A DNA stretch of 64,000 nt, taken from Meconema thalassinum. Lineage: Eukaryota; Arthropoda; Insecta; Orthoptera; Tettigoniidae. The stretch is from positions 135,667,846 through 135,731,845 of the forward strand of contig OX336388.2 in assembly GCA_946902985.2 (NCBI GenBank). The letters are read 5' to 3'. This document shows positions 52,732-63,607 of the stretch, one piece after another; within the stretch, counting starts at the first letter, position 1, and each line of letters begins with the position of its first letter. A model generated the notes under the pieces. It made no database searches, was not told the DNA's origin, and was given only the letters and a program-made list of their open reading frames with translations. A program made the translations under genes and the position numbers.

Positions 52732-54241
52732 TAGCCTATTTTCAATTTTGAAAAAATAGGCTTATGAGATCACCTTTTGTCCGTGTGTGTGTGCGTGTGT
52801 GTGTGTGTGTGTGCGTGTGTGTGTGATTCGTGTGTGTGTCCCCCCCCTAATAAAATCGAAACGGCTGGAGAGATTTCAATGAAACTCGGGAAGTTCATAG
52901 CACTATTCCCGGCGACCTCGACCGTGCCCTTCAAATTTTGTTACGTCTCTCCAATCCAACATGGCGGCTGTGCGAAATATTTCACTAGCATTCAATATCT
53001 CCGAAACTATTACCGATATCGCCCTGAAATTGTGTACGGTGATAAAGGGCACTACTAGAAGTTCACCTATGAGACTTTCAAAAACTTGGTGACTACAAAA
53101 CCAACATGGCGGCCAAGCGAAGTTGAGATATTTAAATAGACTTTTCTCACGATTTAACAATCTAAATGTAATGAAACTTGGTACAGCAAATGTTTATACA
53201 CATTGTAATGCACTGGATTCTAATTTAGTTCAATTGTTTACATAACCTCAAAATGACGGCTGTGCGAAATATTTCACTGACATTCTATATCTCCGAAACT
53301 ATTACAGATATCACCCTGCAATTTTGTACGGTGATAAAGGGTACTGATACAGGTATACCTACGTATATTTCATAAACCTGTAAAGTACGAAACGAACATG
53401 GCGACCAAGCGAATTTAAAATATTTTAATAGACTTTTCTCGTGATTTAACTCTCTGAGCGCAGTGAAATGTGGTACAGTAATTGATTTCGCAGATTGTAA
53501 TGCACTGCCATCTAATTTAATTCAATTGCTTACATAACCTCAAGATGGCGGCTGTGCGAAATTTTAAAATTAAGTTTTAATTTCTTGTGTCTTAATCATG
53601 CGATCGAAGTGAAAGTTTGAATAATGAAGCTAGGCAATAATTGTCCTTGGATGGTACATAACTCTATGGCCTATACAAATAACACTCCCGAAATATTTAG
53701 ACGGTTCTCAATATCTATGAATCTTTTACAGCAACCAAACTGAATTTTTTAATGTTCATAGAGACTATGAACATATGTTCACCTATAGGACTTTCAGAAA
53801 CCTGGTGAGCACAAATCCAACATGGCGGTGACGCGAAGTATAAATATTTAAATGGACGTTTCTCGCGAATTAACTATCCGAGTGCCGTGAAACGTTGCAC
53901 GTTAAATGCTTATACAAATGTTGATCCCCTGGCATCTAATTTATTTCAATGGTTTGCATTATCACAAGATGGCTGCTGTGCGTAATTTTAAAATCTCGTT
54001 TTTACTTCTTGTTGTCTAATCATGCGATTGAAGTTTGAATACCACACGTACACAATAATCTTAATGTAATAGTACAAAAATAAAAATCCAACCTGGCGAT
54101 CATCTGAAATATTTAGACGGTTCTCAATATCTACGAATCTGTTACAGCAATTAAACTGAAATTTTGTATGTTGATTGTGGCAGTTAACATAAGTAGGATA
54201 TATGAAAATAGGCTGTATAGTTCTTCACGGAACTACTTGTT
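52732..54241 (+). mobile_element. Tandem-repeat element family B, copy 2
   Basis: Forward copy: TAGCCTATTTTC (52732-52743), (TG)n (about 52780-52835), about 292-bp repeats (for example TTTCACT-GCATTCAATATCTCC at ~52980 and again ~53272), GAAAATAGGCT (54204-54214), and the terminal hairpin TAGTTC-TTCACG-GAACTA (54218-54235) then CTTGTT. It preserves the empty site of the piggyBac-type MITE (CATTTAAATATTTATACTTC in reverse near 53836-53860). Confidence 0.75.
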
Positions 54242-55277
54242 CAATATTTGGTTCAATCTTTGTGCTGATCTTGACCGTTTCCCTCATATCTCTCATGTTT
54301 ATAGGAAGTTTTGAACTGCCCTTTTCTTAAAGTGGATGTTAAACCTTCAGCTACAAAATAAATAACACTCAATCCTTTGTGGCTTTAACCCTCAGATACT
54401 CTTATTTTGTTGTAGCGCAGAGTATATTCTTTGCTAGGAATATTGAGAATCTCTGTAGCTGCCTGTTGATGCTGTATTTAACAGACAGGTGTGCTCCCGA
54501 TAGCCCGCGCGAGCATCGCTGTTTCAGATTTGAGCGTGCGAAGTAAACATTACCTCACCGGAGGTGGCCATGTAGACAAAATATTCGTACAAATTGCAAC
54601 AGCGTGTTTTGCGACTTTTACATCGAGCTTCGAGAAAAGTATCAAGGTAAGTTACAGTTACGGCAAGTCAAGTTGGTACCGACAAAGGGAGAAAGTCACA
54701 GCTCAAATTGCCAACCAAGCTTGCAGTTTGGACGTCGGCAAAAAATTTTGATGCGAAAAAAGCCCAAAATTCCTATCCGTTCATTGCTGCACATTCATCG
54801 TGGCATCACTATAAACTTCGATTCGGTAATCACAAGGTTTGCTAAACAAAGTAGACGAGTTGATTTTGTTGTATAACTAATCGTTTTTATATAACAGGTA
54901 GGCCTATGAAGTTGTAAATATGTACAGTTGTAACAGAACATAATAATTCTTATAAAAATATTTCAGTATTAAATAAAATAAAATAAAACAGTTTTTCCGT
55001 TAAAATTCGTTAAGATTTATTTGTCTGGTAATTGTGTTTTCGTTTTTTGAGTTTTCAAAAAAATTTGGTCTCCGTTTAGGGGGGGGGGGGTCATGACCCC
55101 GTGACCCCCCCCCCCCCCTTGGAACCGCGCCTGCTTGTGTGGACGAGGAAGGGATAAATCAACAAGGAACAGATGCGCAAAGTGCAATGAAGATCTTCTC
55201 GGATAATTGTGTCCATTTGCACAGAATCCTTGGGTGACAAATTTGTGTGAGCATGCTTATGGATTTCCAGGGCTATT
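54242..55277. other. Unassigned intron interval with a G/C palindrome
   Basis: No gene supported. GGGGTCATGACCCC (55087-55100) is a perfect palindrome in a long G-then-C tract. With GCAGGCGCGGTTCCAAGGG on the minus strand it resembles a DNA-transposon end, but no partner was found. Confidence 0.4.
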
Positions 55278-56205
55278 AGCCCAGGCATTATATGCAAAAA
55301 ACACGGCCAACCTAAAAAAAAATAATGTAAAGCTGAAATTTGGCATAGATGTTCCCTAGTGCCCTAGAAACAAATCCTGAAAAGTCCCCATCTCTGCGGT
55401 GTCCGCGTCATAGTGTTTGGAGGGTTCAAAAGGGCTTAAATGGGGTGTAAGTGCCAAAAACAGCATTTTTGCTTCCTGCGTTCAAAATATTGATCAAAAT
55501 TTAGTTCTTGCGAGCTTTAGCAATTAATAAAAATGAACCAGTAGGATAACGGACTTATCAGGCCTAATTATTGCTATTGATGAAGGGGAAAAAACGACTA
55601 ATTTAACATTTTTAGCACAAATTTTACACGAAAATTTGGTTAATTTGTCATTAGCAGGTCATTATTTCTAAACAACTGCTGATATTGACTAAAGACCCAG
55701 AATGAAAGTTATAAAGCATACTTTTAGCTTTACATTGGTCCATTACCCATGTCTATGCAGAAAACGGTTACCGAGTTACGGTCCCAAAGCATAACCGCTG
55801 TTGAAAAGGCACCCGATCGCGTTTCTAGGTGACAGTGCTCGGCCTGTCGGAGCAGGCCAACAATACTCGAAACAATTAATTGAGCTTCTAAACAGTCTTG
55901 GATTTTCAGTAAATGTGGCGGAAGTCCACAGGTACGAAGTTTCAGCGCTTCGTGAAGAACGTCCAATCCCAAATACTGGAGCGTTCACGCAGTTTTGCTT
56001 TGACAACGCTGACTATAATATAAGGACATTGGACGGGCGAAACCAACGAGCTAGAGAAAGGAATATAGAGAGGCAAGGAGCCGCGTAACAGCGGAGGCAA
56101 CCTGAGTTACGGCGGCCATGATTCAAAACGTCGTCTGACAAGAGCGATTATTCGGGCTGTGCAGGAACATGTGTTGAATTAAATTTATTTAAAAATGCAT
56201 AGACC

Positions 56206-56276
56206 ATGCCGTCAGTGTGTTCGTCATTCAATTGTACGATTATAAGTAATAGGACAACAGGAGTGTCGTATTTCAG
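56206..56276 (+). pseudogene. THAP-type first exon of a P-like transposase
   Basis: ATG opens MPSVCSSFNCTIISNRTTGV followed by SYFR, with the C-X4-C start of a THAP zinc finger (MPxxCxxxxC … FHRFP in known members). It stops at a consensus donor, CAG|GTAAGA (56276/56277). The rest of the finger (Cys-X2-His) would be on later exons that are absent or not recognisable here. THAP fingers are the DNA-binding part of P-element transposases. Confidence 0.6.
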
Positions 56277-56839
56277 GTAAGAAATGTCATCCAAATTCAT
56301 AAATTAATGAGGTAGACTCTTAACGAAAGCGTGATGCAGCAGTTTAAGTTTGTGTGATATTTACATTTCTGATTCCCTTTGCAGAAGCAGGAACTAACAT
56401 TTCCACTCTATATACCTTTCTCTAGCTCGTTGGTAACGATGTCTAATTCTCAAGAGGCTGCTCACGCCGTGCCTCATTAGGGTCTTGTGCACAAGGCAGG
56501 AGATACAATGAAAAGAACAGGTCTGATCCCTTGAAAAATGAGGCAAAGATGAGTCAAGGGCCAAATAAGACATGAATTTGAAAGACTCTCCTGGTCTTGG
56601 ATACCGTTAGTGCCTGAAGAGAACAAGAGGTGACTAAGGAAGGTTGACGGGTGGATTTGCAAGCAATGTCAGTCTCAGCTGTGGTCCCGTGGCCGCCAAT
56701 CCACGTCCCACAAGTTGTGAGCCCCTGGGCGGGGTATGCTTATGAACGATATGTATGTAGAAAATTTTGTTCAGTACCGGTACATAGCAGGAAGTGTCGT
56801 TCGAAAAGTGTAAATTAACTTGTATTTGAATGCCTAGAA

Positions 56840-57142
56840 GTGCTTTTATCGGGTCAAGATGTTCAGAAAGAAGGACTGATTAAAGAGAAAGACGTGAAAG
56901 ATGGCCTTTTGAATCCATCAAATGATGTAGTGAAATTATGTAAAACAGCTGAGATTGTCATCAGGAATAATGACAGTATGTTGCGAAAGGACACGAAGAA
57001 TCTCATGCTGAAGTTGCAGACAGATGCCCATGCTATGCTGCCGGGTTATCTGTTTCAGAAATCTGACCATCTATTTCCCGCTACTGAACTTGGGGAAAAG
57101 TCTCACTATGCTATTCGAGGGAATTGTGAAACAGTATTATAA
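56840..57142 (+). pseudogene. Possible P-transposase C-terminal fragment
   Basis: 100 codons: KDGLLNPSNDVVKLCKTAEI resembles the G-G-L-x-x-P-S-x-D-x-x-K-x-x-x-x-A-E block near the C-terminus of THAP9/P transposases. The match is from memory of the family pattern. The central catalytic region is absent, so the insertion is an internally deleted, non-autonomous copy. Confidence 0.4.
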
Positions 57143-59826
57143 ATGCAGGCTTCACCACTTCTGCAGAAATACAGCTCAACGTGAGAGAGGTCAAAAGGTG
57201 CGTCAGTTGTACACAAAACTTATTCTTTTTAAAGGACAATGAAATCATGCAATGTACTGTGCATAAGCAACGTAGCGTATTGTCTTGTAAGATGTTGTGT
57301 TACGGTAGTTTTCGTTCAATGTACAAATTAAATTGTCAGGTCTTGCGTAGGCCTAATCTTAAATTACGCCTCGTTAGTCACACCTCTCCCTCCCTGACTC
57401 CCACCCTCTTGACAGTGTATATCATGGCGGCTACCAGTTCAACCTGCTTCCAAAATGGCGGCCCCATTTCCACTCTATATACCTTTCTCTAGCTCGTTGG
57501 GCGAAACACATTTCACTGCATGGGAGGCATCAAATGCACAGGTCCAGAGCCTGACAGTGAAATATCTCCACTCCCACGTACACGAGAAGTTTCTAAAGCT
57601 GGTGTGATTGCGGCGATGGGAAAGTTCAACATTTCGTGGTATCGGAAACCCTCTTCTCCTGGTTCAAAGGACGTCAAGATTACTGTGGAAGCCCCAAACT
57701 CTGTGGCTATTGCGTCGATAATGGACTCCTTGTGGTTATCTGGACGGACGGTGGTCAGGTATTAATTTACCCGCTTCGTGGAACGGCTTCATGAAGACGT
57801 CACTGTCTGCTCATGCTCAACCAGCTTCCCAGACAACGTCAGTTGATGCCCTGCCGTTCATTAACTTGGAACCGAGCTATCCATCAACTATATATTCCGC
57901 TTTGAAGTTTGCCGCAAGAGAATGCGCGGAACTGAAAGAAAGCACTTGTTTCGTAACCTTTGACCAGCCCCTATACGCGAAAGTTGCAGAGATAGTCGCA
58001 TCGGACACGTGGTTGTTCGTCTAGGCGGATTTCACCTTCTGATATCGTTTCTTGGGGCAATCGGCTACGTGATGAATGGAAGCGGTTTGGAGGAGCTCTG
58101 GGCGGAAATATACGCTAAATCGTCAGTGACTCACATGATGTCTGGACACGCATATTCTAGGTAGGCTTGCAATTAGCTCGCTGCTAATGATTACGTTATG
58201 CCTTCAATTTCAAATGTATCAATAACGCGAAACTGTGCATGTTCTAGGGCCCACAGAGCGAATTTTCTGACAAAACAGGCTGTCGGGACAATGTTACTCA
58301 ACAAGAACGATGGGTTGAAGGATGACAAGGGCGAAATACAGGCGCTTTTTACCGCATTTGAAGAAGGCACCGCCAACGATTTGCCTTCAACGTCTCAAAG
58401 AGTCGCTTCATGACACACTTTCTTCAATGAGCCAGAAATCTCGCACAGGAAGTCTGTGGGTAGAATACATCAAACAGCAGGCATGGAAAATATTGAAGGA
58501 TTCCACATCTTAATGTGAGGAAATGAAGGTAGGCCTATTCGTTTCTACGGCTCCAGATGAAAAGGCCATAATATCAGCTGGAGAGAAGTTCGCCATTTGT
58601 CTCGACGATAGTGCCAAATTGGAGTGCAAAAGCCTCGACGAACTTCGGGTAGTGAAATACAGCCAAAAAATTGCCAAACAACCGGTCACAGCATCATTTC
58701 AGCTGGCTTCACTTCCGCCAACTTCGGCGGCATGCAAACAACATTCACTGCGGGTATATTTGCAAGTTTAGGATTTTCTTTGGACCCGACCCAATGGGGA
58801 TGGAAAATCCAACACTCAGCTTTAGTACCAGTGACAACTCATCTTCCAGCTGCTCCAGATCATCTCCTCAATTTGGTGTCCTGCAACTGCAAGATCTCTT
58901 GTGGCGGCTGGTGTGAGTGTGTACGTTCCGGTTTAGAATGCTCCTTAATGTGTGGACACTGCAGTGGAAAAGCGTGTTGCAACGTAACATTTGATGGCTC
59001 AGACGATGAGGAGGACGATTGAGTCCGATGTAAGCTTTGTTTTGCAAGTGTTCTTTGTCTAAAGAAAGCTTTTTAAGCTTTGTTTAGTTATTATTTGCAT
59101 TATGCATATTATGAATGTACGTCTAACTGCTAACTGCATAGAACAAAACGAGTTTAATGCAAACTGTTTCTGCTAGTTTACCTGTATTCAAAGAAATACA
59201 TTCCTAAAAGCTCTTGATCAAAGATACAAAATGGTGTCAGCAAAGGTGAATAGATGGAGTCAACCAGCGTAAATGGGCGTTCGTTCGGAAAGCGACTGCC
59301 ACACTTGCACTGTTATATTTGTAACTGTATCTCTGCTGCTGTTTGTCGGATGAACATGGGCAATGTATCGTTTTAAAGCTACAAGTGTGCTTTACAACTT
59401 TTACTTCGGGTCTTTAGTCGCTATCAGCAGCTGTTTACACGATAAGTCCCGGCTAATGACAAATTAGCTAAATTTTCGTGAGAAAAGTTGAGCTAAAAAT
59501 GTTTGATTACTCATCTGTTTAAATGTATGGCAATAATTACGACCAATAAGAGCGTTATATTTAACGCAGTCCTTCTCTTATTACTATCAAAGCTCATTAT
59601 AACAGATTTTGGATCAATATTTTGAACGCAGGAAGCAAAAATGCTTTTTTTGGCACTTAAGCCCCATTTGAGCCCTTTTGAACTCTCCATAAACTATGAC
59701 GCGGACAACGCAGAGATGGGGACTTTTCAGGATTTGTTACTAGGGTACTAGGGGACATCTATGCCAAATTTCAGCTTTACATTTTTTTTTTTTTTTTTTG
59801 AGGTTGAAACTTAATATGCCTGGGCT

Positions 59827-61017
59827 ATAGATTGTAGCCAAAAAAAGCAAAAATAAAGTTCAAAAATTCGAGAAAAAATAAATGAAAGTACTAAAATTGT
59901 TCATAGTAAGTGCAGATTTTCGAAGGAAATTATCTAACCTAGAAATATTTTTGTTTAATTCCAATCCAAATATGCACTATTGTAAGTATTTAGGTTCACA
60001 TAAAAATAATTTAATAGTTTTAGTTCCATTTGTTTTAATTCTGTTGCATTTTTACCGAACATGTACGATAAAATTGAATGTTCTTCTTAGATTTATATTT
60101 TCTCTCCATATGAAAATAAAAGCCTACATAAAATCCTAAGATTTAGCTTAGAATACTTCTATATATTACTATTTATCATATTATTAAAACTGAACACCAA
60201 AAATAACGTGTGCGAGTCCATCAGATCAAATAACTGTTTGGGCTACAGCGATTATCGCTGTATCTATTACTAGCGCGAGTGTCCGAGGGTTTTAATTACT
60301 CTTACTATTTCTGTAGTAGTTTCATTAGTTATCGTTCTGATCTTAAATCTAACTAATTTCGAAAATACCGTATCGTCGTAAATAATCATCTCTTCTCGTT
60401 CTTGTTAAATTATTCCAGATATCCTCATTTTCTTGCAGGCTATGTTTCCACCATAAATTTAGTACGCCATCTTCTCAACTTTAATAGTGTTCAGAAGTGT
60501 CTCTCTGAATTTCAGTATAATATTCATCATGATAATTTTGAAATATATGGATTTTGCGAAATATGTCTGGTAGATTTGTTTTAATAATGTTCAACACAAT
60601 GCCGCAACTTCGTATAACTCTGATGAGTATAATGTTCGTTGAAGCCTGCCTTACAATAATTAGAATAATTATTTTGCGAAAAATCCTCGTAGTAATTATG
60701 GAATTCAATAGTCAATGTTTCTCGTAACAAATGTCAATCAGTTTCAATTGCTCACGTCTCTGTAAAAATATTCACTTATCAAATGACTATCACTTGTAGA
60801 AATATTCCGAGTCCACTCTTCAATTCTACTAAATATTATCAAGTCCTCTTAACGCATGAGTAAGGTCACAAGCCTACAATTCGCCCAGATTAAAATATAT
60901 ATTATTTGAGTTTGCTAGGAATAAAATTGAAATAAAGTAATTACGCTTAATTAATAATTAATGTGACAATGAATGAGATTCATTTTGTAGCTGGAGGTTT
61001 AACACCCACTTTTAAAA
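59827..61017. other. Unassigned AT-rich intron interval
   Basis: No supportable gene or repeat. An 85-codon ORF at 59882-60139 is Leu/Phe/Ile/Lys-rich, as expected from AT-rich sequence. Confidence 0.5.
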
Positions 61018-61418
61018 AAGAAGTAGTTCCGTGAAGAACTATATAGCAAATCCTACTTATGTTAATTGCCTCTATCAACATACAAAATATCAGTTTGATT
61101 GCTGTAATAGATTCTTAGATATTGAGAATTGTCTAATAATTCGGATGGTCGACATGGTGGATCTTTATATATGTAGGTCTTAAGAGTTATGTACTATTAC
61201 ATGAAGATTATTGTGTACGTGTAGTATTCAAACTTCAATCGCATGATTAGGACACGAAAAGTAAAAACGAGATTTTAAAATTTCGCACAGCTGCCATCTT
61301 GTGGTTACGAAAACAATTGAAAGAAATTAGATGCCAGTGGATTAACATTTGTATGAACATTTACCGTACCAATTCTCACTGCACTCGGATGATTAAATCG
61401 CGAGAAACGTTCATTTAA

Positions 61419-62214
61419 GGGAACCAGGACATATGATAGGCTCAAAATTGCCAACTTTTATTAGCTTAAAAAATCTCCCACCCATCTTTCCTGAAGAATT
61501 TATTGTAACAATTATTGTGCTGAAGTGTTATTTGATGCAATAAAATTAGGTTTAAACATAATGTTTTAAGGCTATACTGTAGCTACTAGTCAAACATTCT
61601 TTTTGTGTTTTTCGTAAGTATTTTTTTTTTAACTTCACGTACCCTTTTCTCAGAAACTATCCGATCAATGTATCTGAAACTTGGTAGTCTCTAAAACCCT
61701 ATATTGATCTACTAGTGGAAGTACATTAATTCAGGTATCTTGATTAGTTCATGGAGACCAGCTTGAAAAGCACTGACAATTTTACAGAATCTTTCAGCTT
61801 TCAACTAGGATGTAAAGAAAAAAAACTCAACTCCTGTAAACAATAGGACAATACTTTTACTTACGAAAAAACTCAACTCCTGTAAACAATAGGACAATAC
61901 TTTTACTTACGTAGCTCAAAAATGGTTTAAATATTATGCATGCAAAGTTTGTTTGGTCTGGTTTGAGAATTTCCTCAGAAAAAGGGACATAAGTTAGGGA
62001 ATTTTTAACAATATATTTCTTTAAGATTGTTTTTGTAATGCTCTCTCTGACACGAAATATTCAACATAGAAGCTTCAAATATTACCCACATAATGATGAA
62101 TGTACTCTGAATATACCAAAAGAACATGCAAGGAAATATCTATTGTAGTTTCTGAGATATGTAACTTAACATCCGAAGTTACATTTTTCTATCGATTCAC
62201 ACGTCCCGGTTCCC
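61419..62214. mobile_element. piggyBac-type MITE (796 bp)
   Basis: Ends GGGAACCAGGACATATGA / TCACACGTCCCGGTTCCC are flanked by TTAA (61415-61418 and 62215-62218). The family B copy at 52732-54241 has the intact site with a single TTAA (…CCATTTAAATATTTATAC… in reverse), proving insertion with TTAA duplication. No ORF. Confidence 0.85.
61822..61913. repeat. 46-bp tandem duplication inside the MITE
   Basis: AAAAAACTCAACTCCTGTAA plus ACAATAGGACAATACTTTTACTTACG occurs twice in direct tandem. Confidence 0.92.
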
Positions 62215-63501
62215 TTAAATATTTATACTTCGCGTCGCCGCCATGTTATATTTGTGCTCAGCAGGTTATTGAAAGCCATATAGGTGAACTTATATTCATA
62301 GCCTCTATAAACATTTAAAAAAATAAGATTGATTGTTGTAATAGTTTCGTAGATAATGAGAACCGACTAAATATTTTGGATGGTCGCCATGTTAGTTTGT
62401 TATATGTATAGACCATAGAGTTATGTACCATTAAAGGAAAGTTGTTACATAGGTTCATTATTCAAACTTTCACTTCCATCGCAAGATTACGACACAAGAA
62501 ATGAAAACTTAATTTTAAAATTTCGCACAGCTGCCATCTTGAGGTTATGTAAACAATATTGAACTAAATCAGATGCCAGTGCATTACAATATGTATAAAC
62601 ATTTATTGTACCATATTTCACTGCGCTCAGATGGTTAAATCACGAGAAAAGTCTATTAAAATATTTCAACTTAGCTTGGCCGCCATGTTCGTTTTGTACT
62701 TTAAAGGTTTTTGAAATTTACATGTATAAATTTGTAGCAGTGCGCTGTATCACCGTAAAAAATTTCAGGGTGATATCACTAATAGTTTCGGAGATATAGA
62801 ATCCCATTTAAATATTTCGCACATCCGCCATCTTGAGGTTATGTAAACAATTGAACTAAATTAGATGCCAGTGCATTACAATGTGTATAAACATTTGCTT
62901 TACCAAGTTTCATTGCGTTGGGATGGTTAACTCGCTAGGAAAGTCTATTTAAAAGTCTCCACTTCGCTGGCGGCCATGTTGAAATTGCATTTACGAGGTT
63001 TTTGAAAGTCTCGTAGGTGAACTTCTAGTAGTGCCCTTTATTACCGTACAATTGTTCGGGTTGATATTAGTAATGTTTTCAAATATATAGAATGGCGGTG
63101 AAATATTTCGCACAGCCGTCATGTTGGATTGGTGAGACGTAATAATATTTGAAGGGCACGGTCGGGGTCGGCTAAAATAGTACTATGACCTTACCGAGTT
63201 TCATTGAAATCGCTCCAGAAGTTTAGAAGTGTACATACGTACACAAACATACGGACAAAATGTTATATCATAAGCCTATTTTTGTTTCATAAAATGAAAA
63301 TTGGCTAAAAATCTAAAATTCCTATAAACATGAGTGAAACGGTGAGGTCAGCAGAAAGCAAGGACCACATTTTATAAAATGGATATAAATACTTACGATT
63401 TGAATTTGAAGAACTCAATTTAAAACCCCTCTTAAGAGATGGCGGAACGTGAACCCCCAACAGAAGGAAGAAAAGAAAGAAAATATGTAGTAGAAACTCA
63501 C

Positions 63502-63607
63502 CGGTCAGCTCTGGTACCGAAGGACCATCACCACCATACTCTTTGGGCAGAATTCTTTTAGGAATGTACTTCTCTATAGATGCCAAACCGTCCGGATGTA
63601 CATAAAC
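63502..63607 (-). CDS. CRAL-TRIO domain protein, penultimate exon
   Basis: 106 bases, entered from acceptor TTGTGTTACAG and left at donor GTGAGT. It reads VYVHPDGLASIEKYIPKRIL then PKEYGGDGPSVPELT. H-x(n)-L—I-P—I-LP-EYGG is the C-terminal hallmark of the CRAL-TRIO lipid-binding fold, where the ligand pocket closes. The exon starts in phase 0 and ends one base into a codon, matching the terminal exon at 48617-48768 exactly. Earlier exons (CRAL-TRIO N-terminal and most of the domain) lie beyond the right edge of the window. Confidence 0.92.

Larger units (their letters stand above)
56044..57499 (+). mobile_element. P-element-like insertion with 8-bp target duplication
   Basis: Terminal inverted repeats CAACGAGCTAGAGAAAGG(A/T)ATATAGAG lie at both ends, flanked by GGCGAAAC at 56036-56043 and 57500-57507. 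P elements make 8-bp duplications. A third copy of the terminus ends at 56432, so the insertion is a composite. The first section carries a THAP-type first exon. The second carries a 100-codon ORF resembling a P-transposase C-terminus. Confidence 0.72.
55801..59022 (+). pseudogene. Degenerate putative transposase ending in a cysteine cluster
   Basis: Pieces in changing frames: 55801-56043 (GFSVNVAEVHRYEVSALREE; FTQFCFDNADYNIRTLDGRN). The same frame resumes at 57508 once the P-like insertion is removed (TFHCMGGIKCTGP). Then come 57791-58022 (STCFVTFDQPLYAKVAEIV), about 58022-58160 (RLGGFHLLISFLGAIGYVMN), and about 58690-59022 (DPTQWGWKIQHSALVPVTT; CNCKISCGGWCECVRSGLEC). The CxC…CxC…CxxC cluster at the end resembles that of repeated, uncharacterised animal proteins, as far as I recall. 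Several frameshifts and stops make it inactive. Location inside long inverted repeats suggests it is the element's transposase; this is inference. Confidence 0.6.
55278..59826 (+). mobile_element. 4.55-kb terminal-inverted-repeat DNA transposon with a cysteine-cluster ORF
   Basis: The ends are AGCCCAGGCATTATATG … ATATGCCTGGGCT. The inverted arms are about 500 bp and imperfect (55278-55790 against 59330-59826). Shared blocks include AAGCTGAAATTTGGCATAGA, GAAAAGTCCCCATCTCTGCG and GCAGGAAGCAAAAATGC. A broken gene fills the interior. A P-element-like insertion (56044-57499) interrupts it. I could not define a target duplication. The element family is not one I can name. Confidence 0.72.
61018..63307 (-). 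mobile_element. Tandem-repeat element family B, copy 3, interrupted
   Basis: Terminal hairpin TAGTTC-CGTGAA-GAACTA (61024-61041), about 292-bp repeats with CCGCCATCTTGAGG and GGCCGCCATGTT motifs, and GAAAATTGGCTA at 63296-63307. The CA tract has decayed to ACACAAACATACGG. A MITE splits it at 61419-62214. Confidence 0.75.
48769..63501 (-). other. Last intron of the CRAL-TRIO gene (14.7 kb)
   Basis: Donor GTGAGT at 63501-63496 and acceptor CAACAG ending at 48769, both phase 1. The intron holds tandem-repeat elements A2, B1, B2 and C, a 4.55-kb DNA transposon with a nested P-like element, and a piggyBac-type MITE. Its size is due almost entirely to these insertions. Confidence 0.88.

Noticed and set aside
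59882..60139. 85-codon ORF as a small gene
   Set aside because: Leu/Ile/Phe/Lys-rich from AT-rich intron sequence, with no support.
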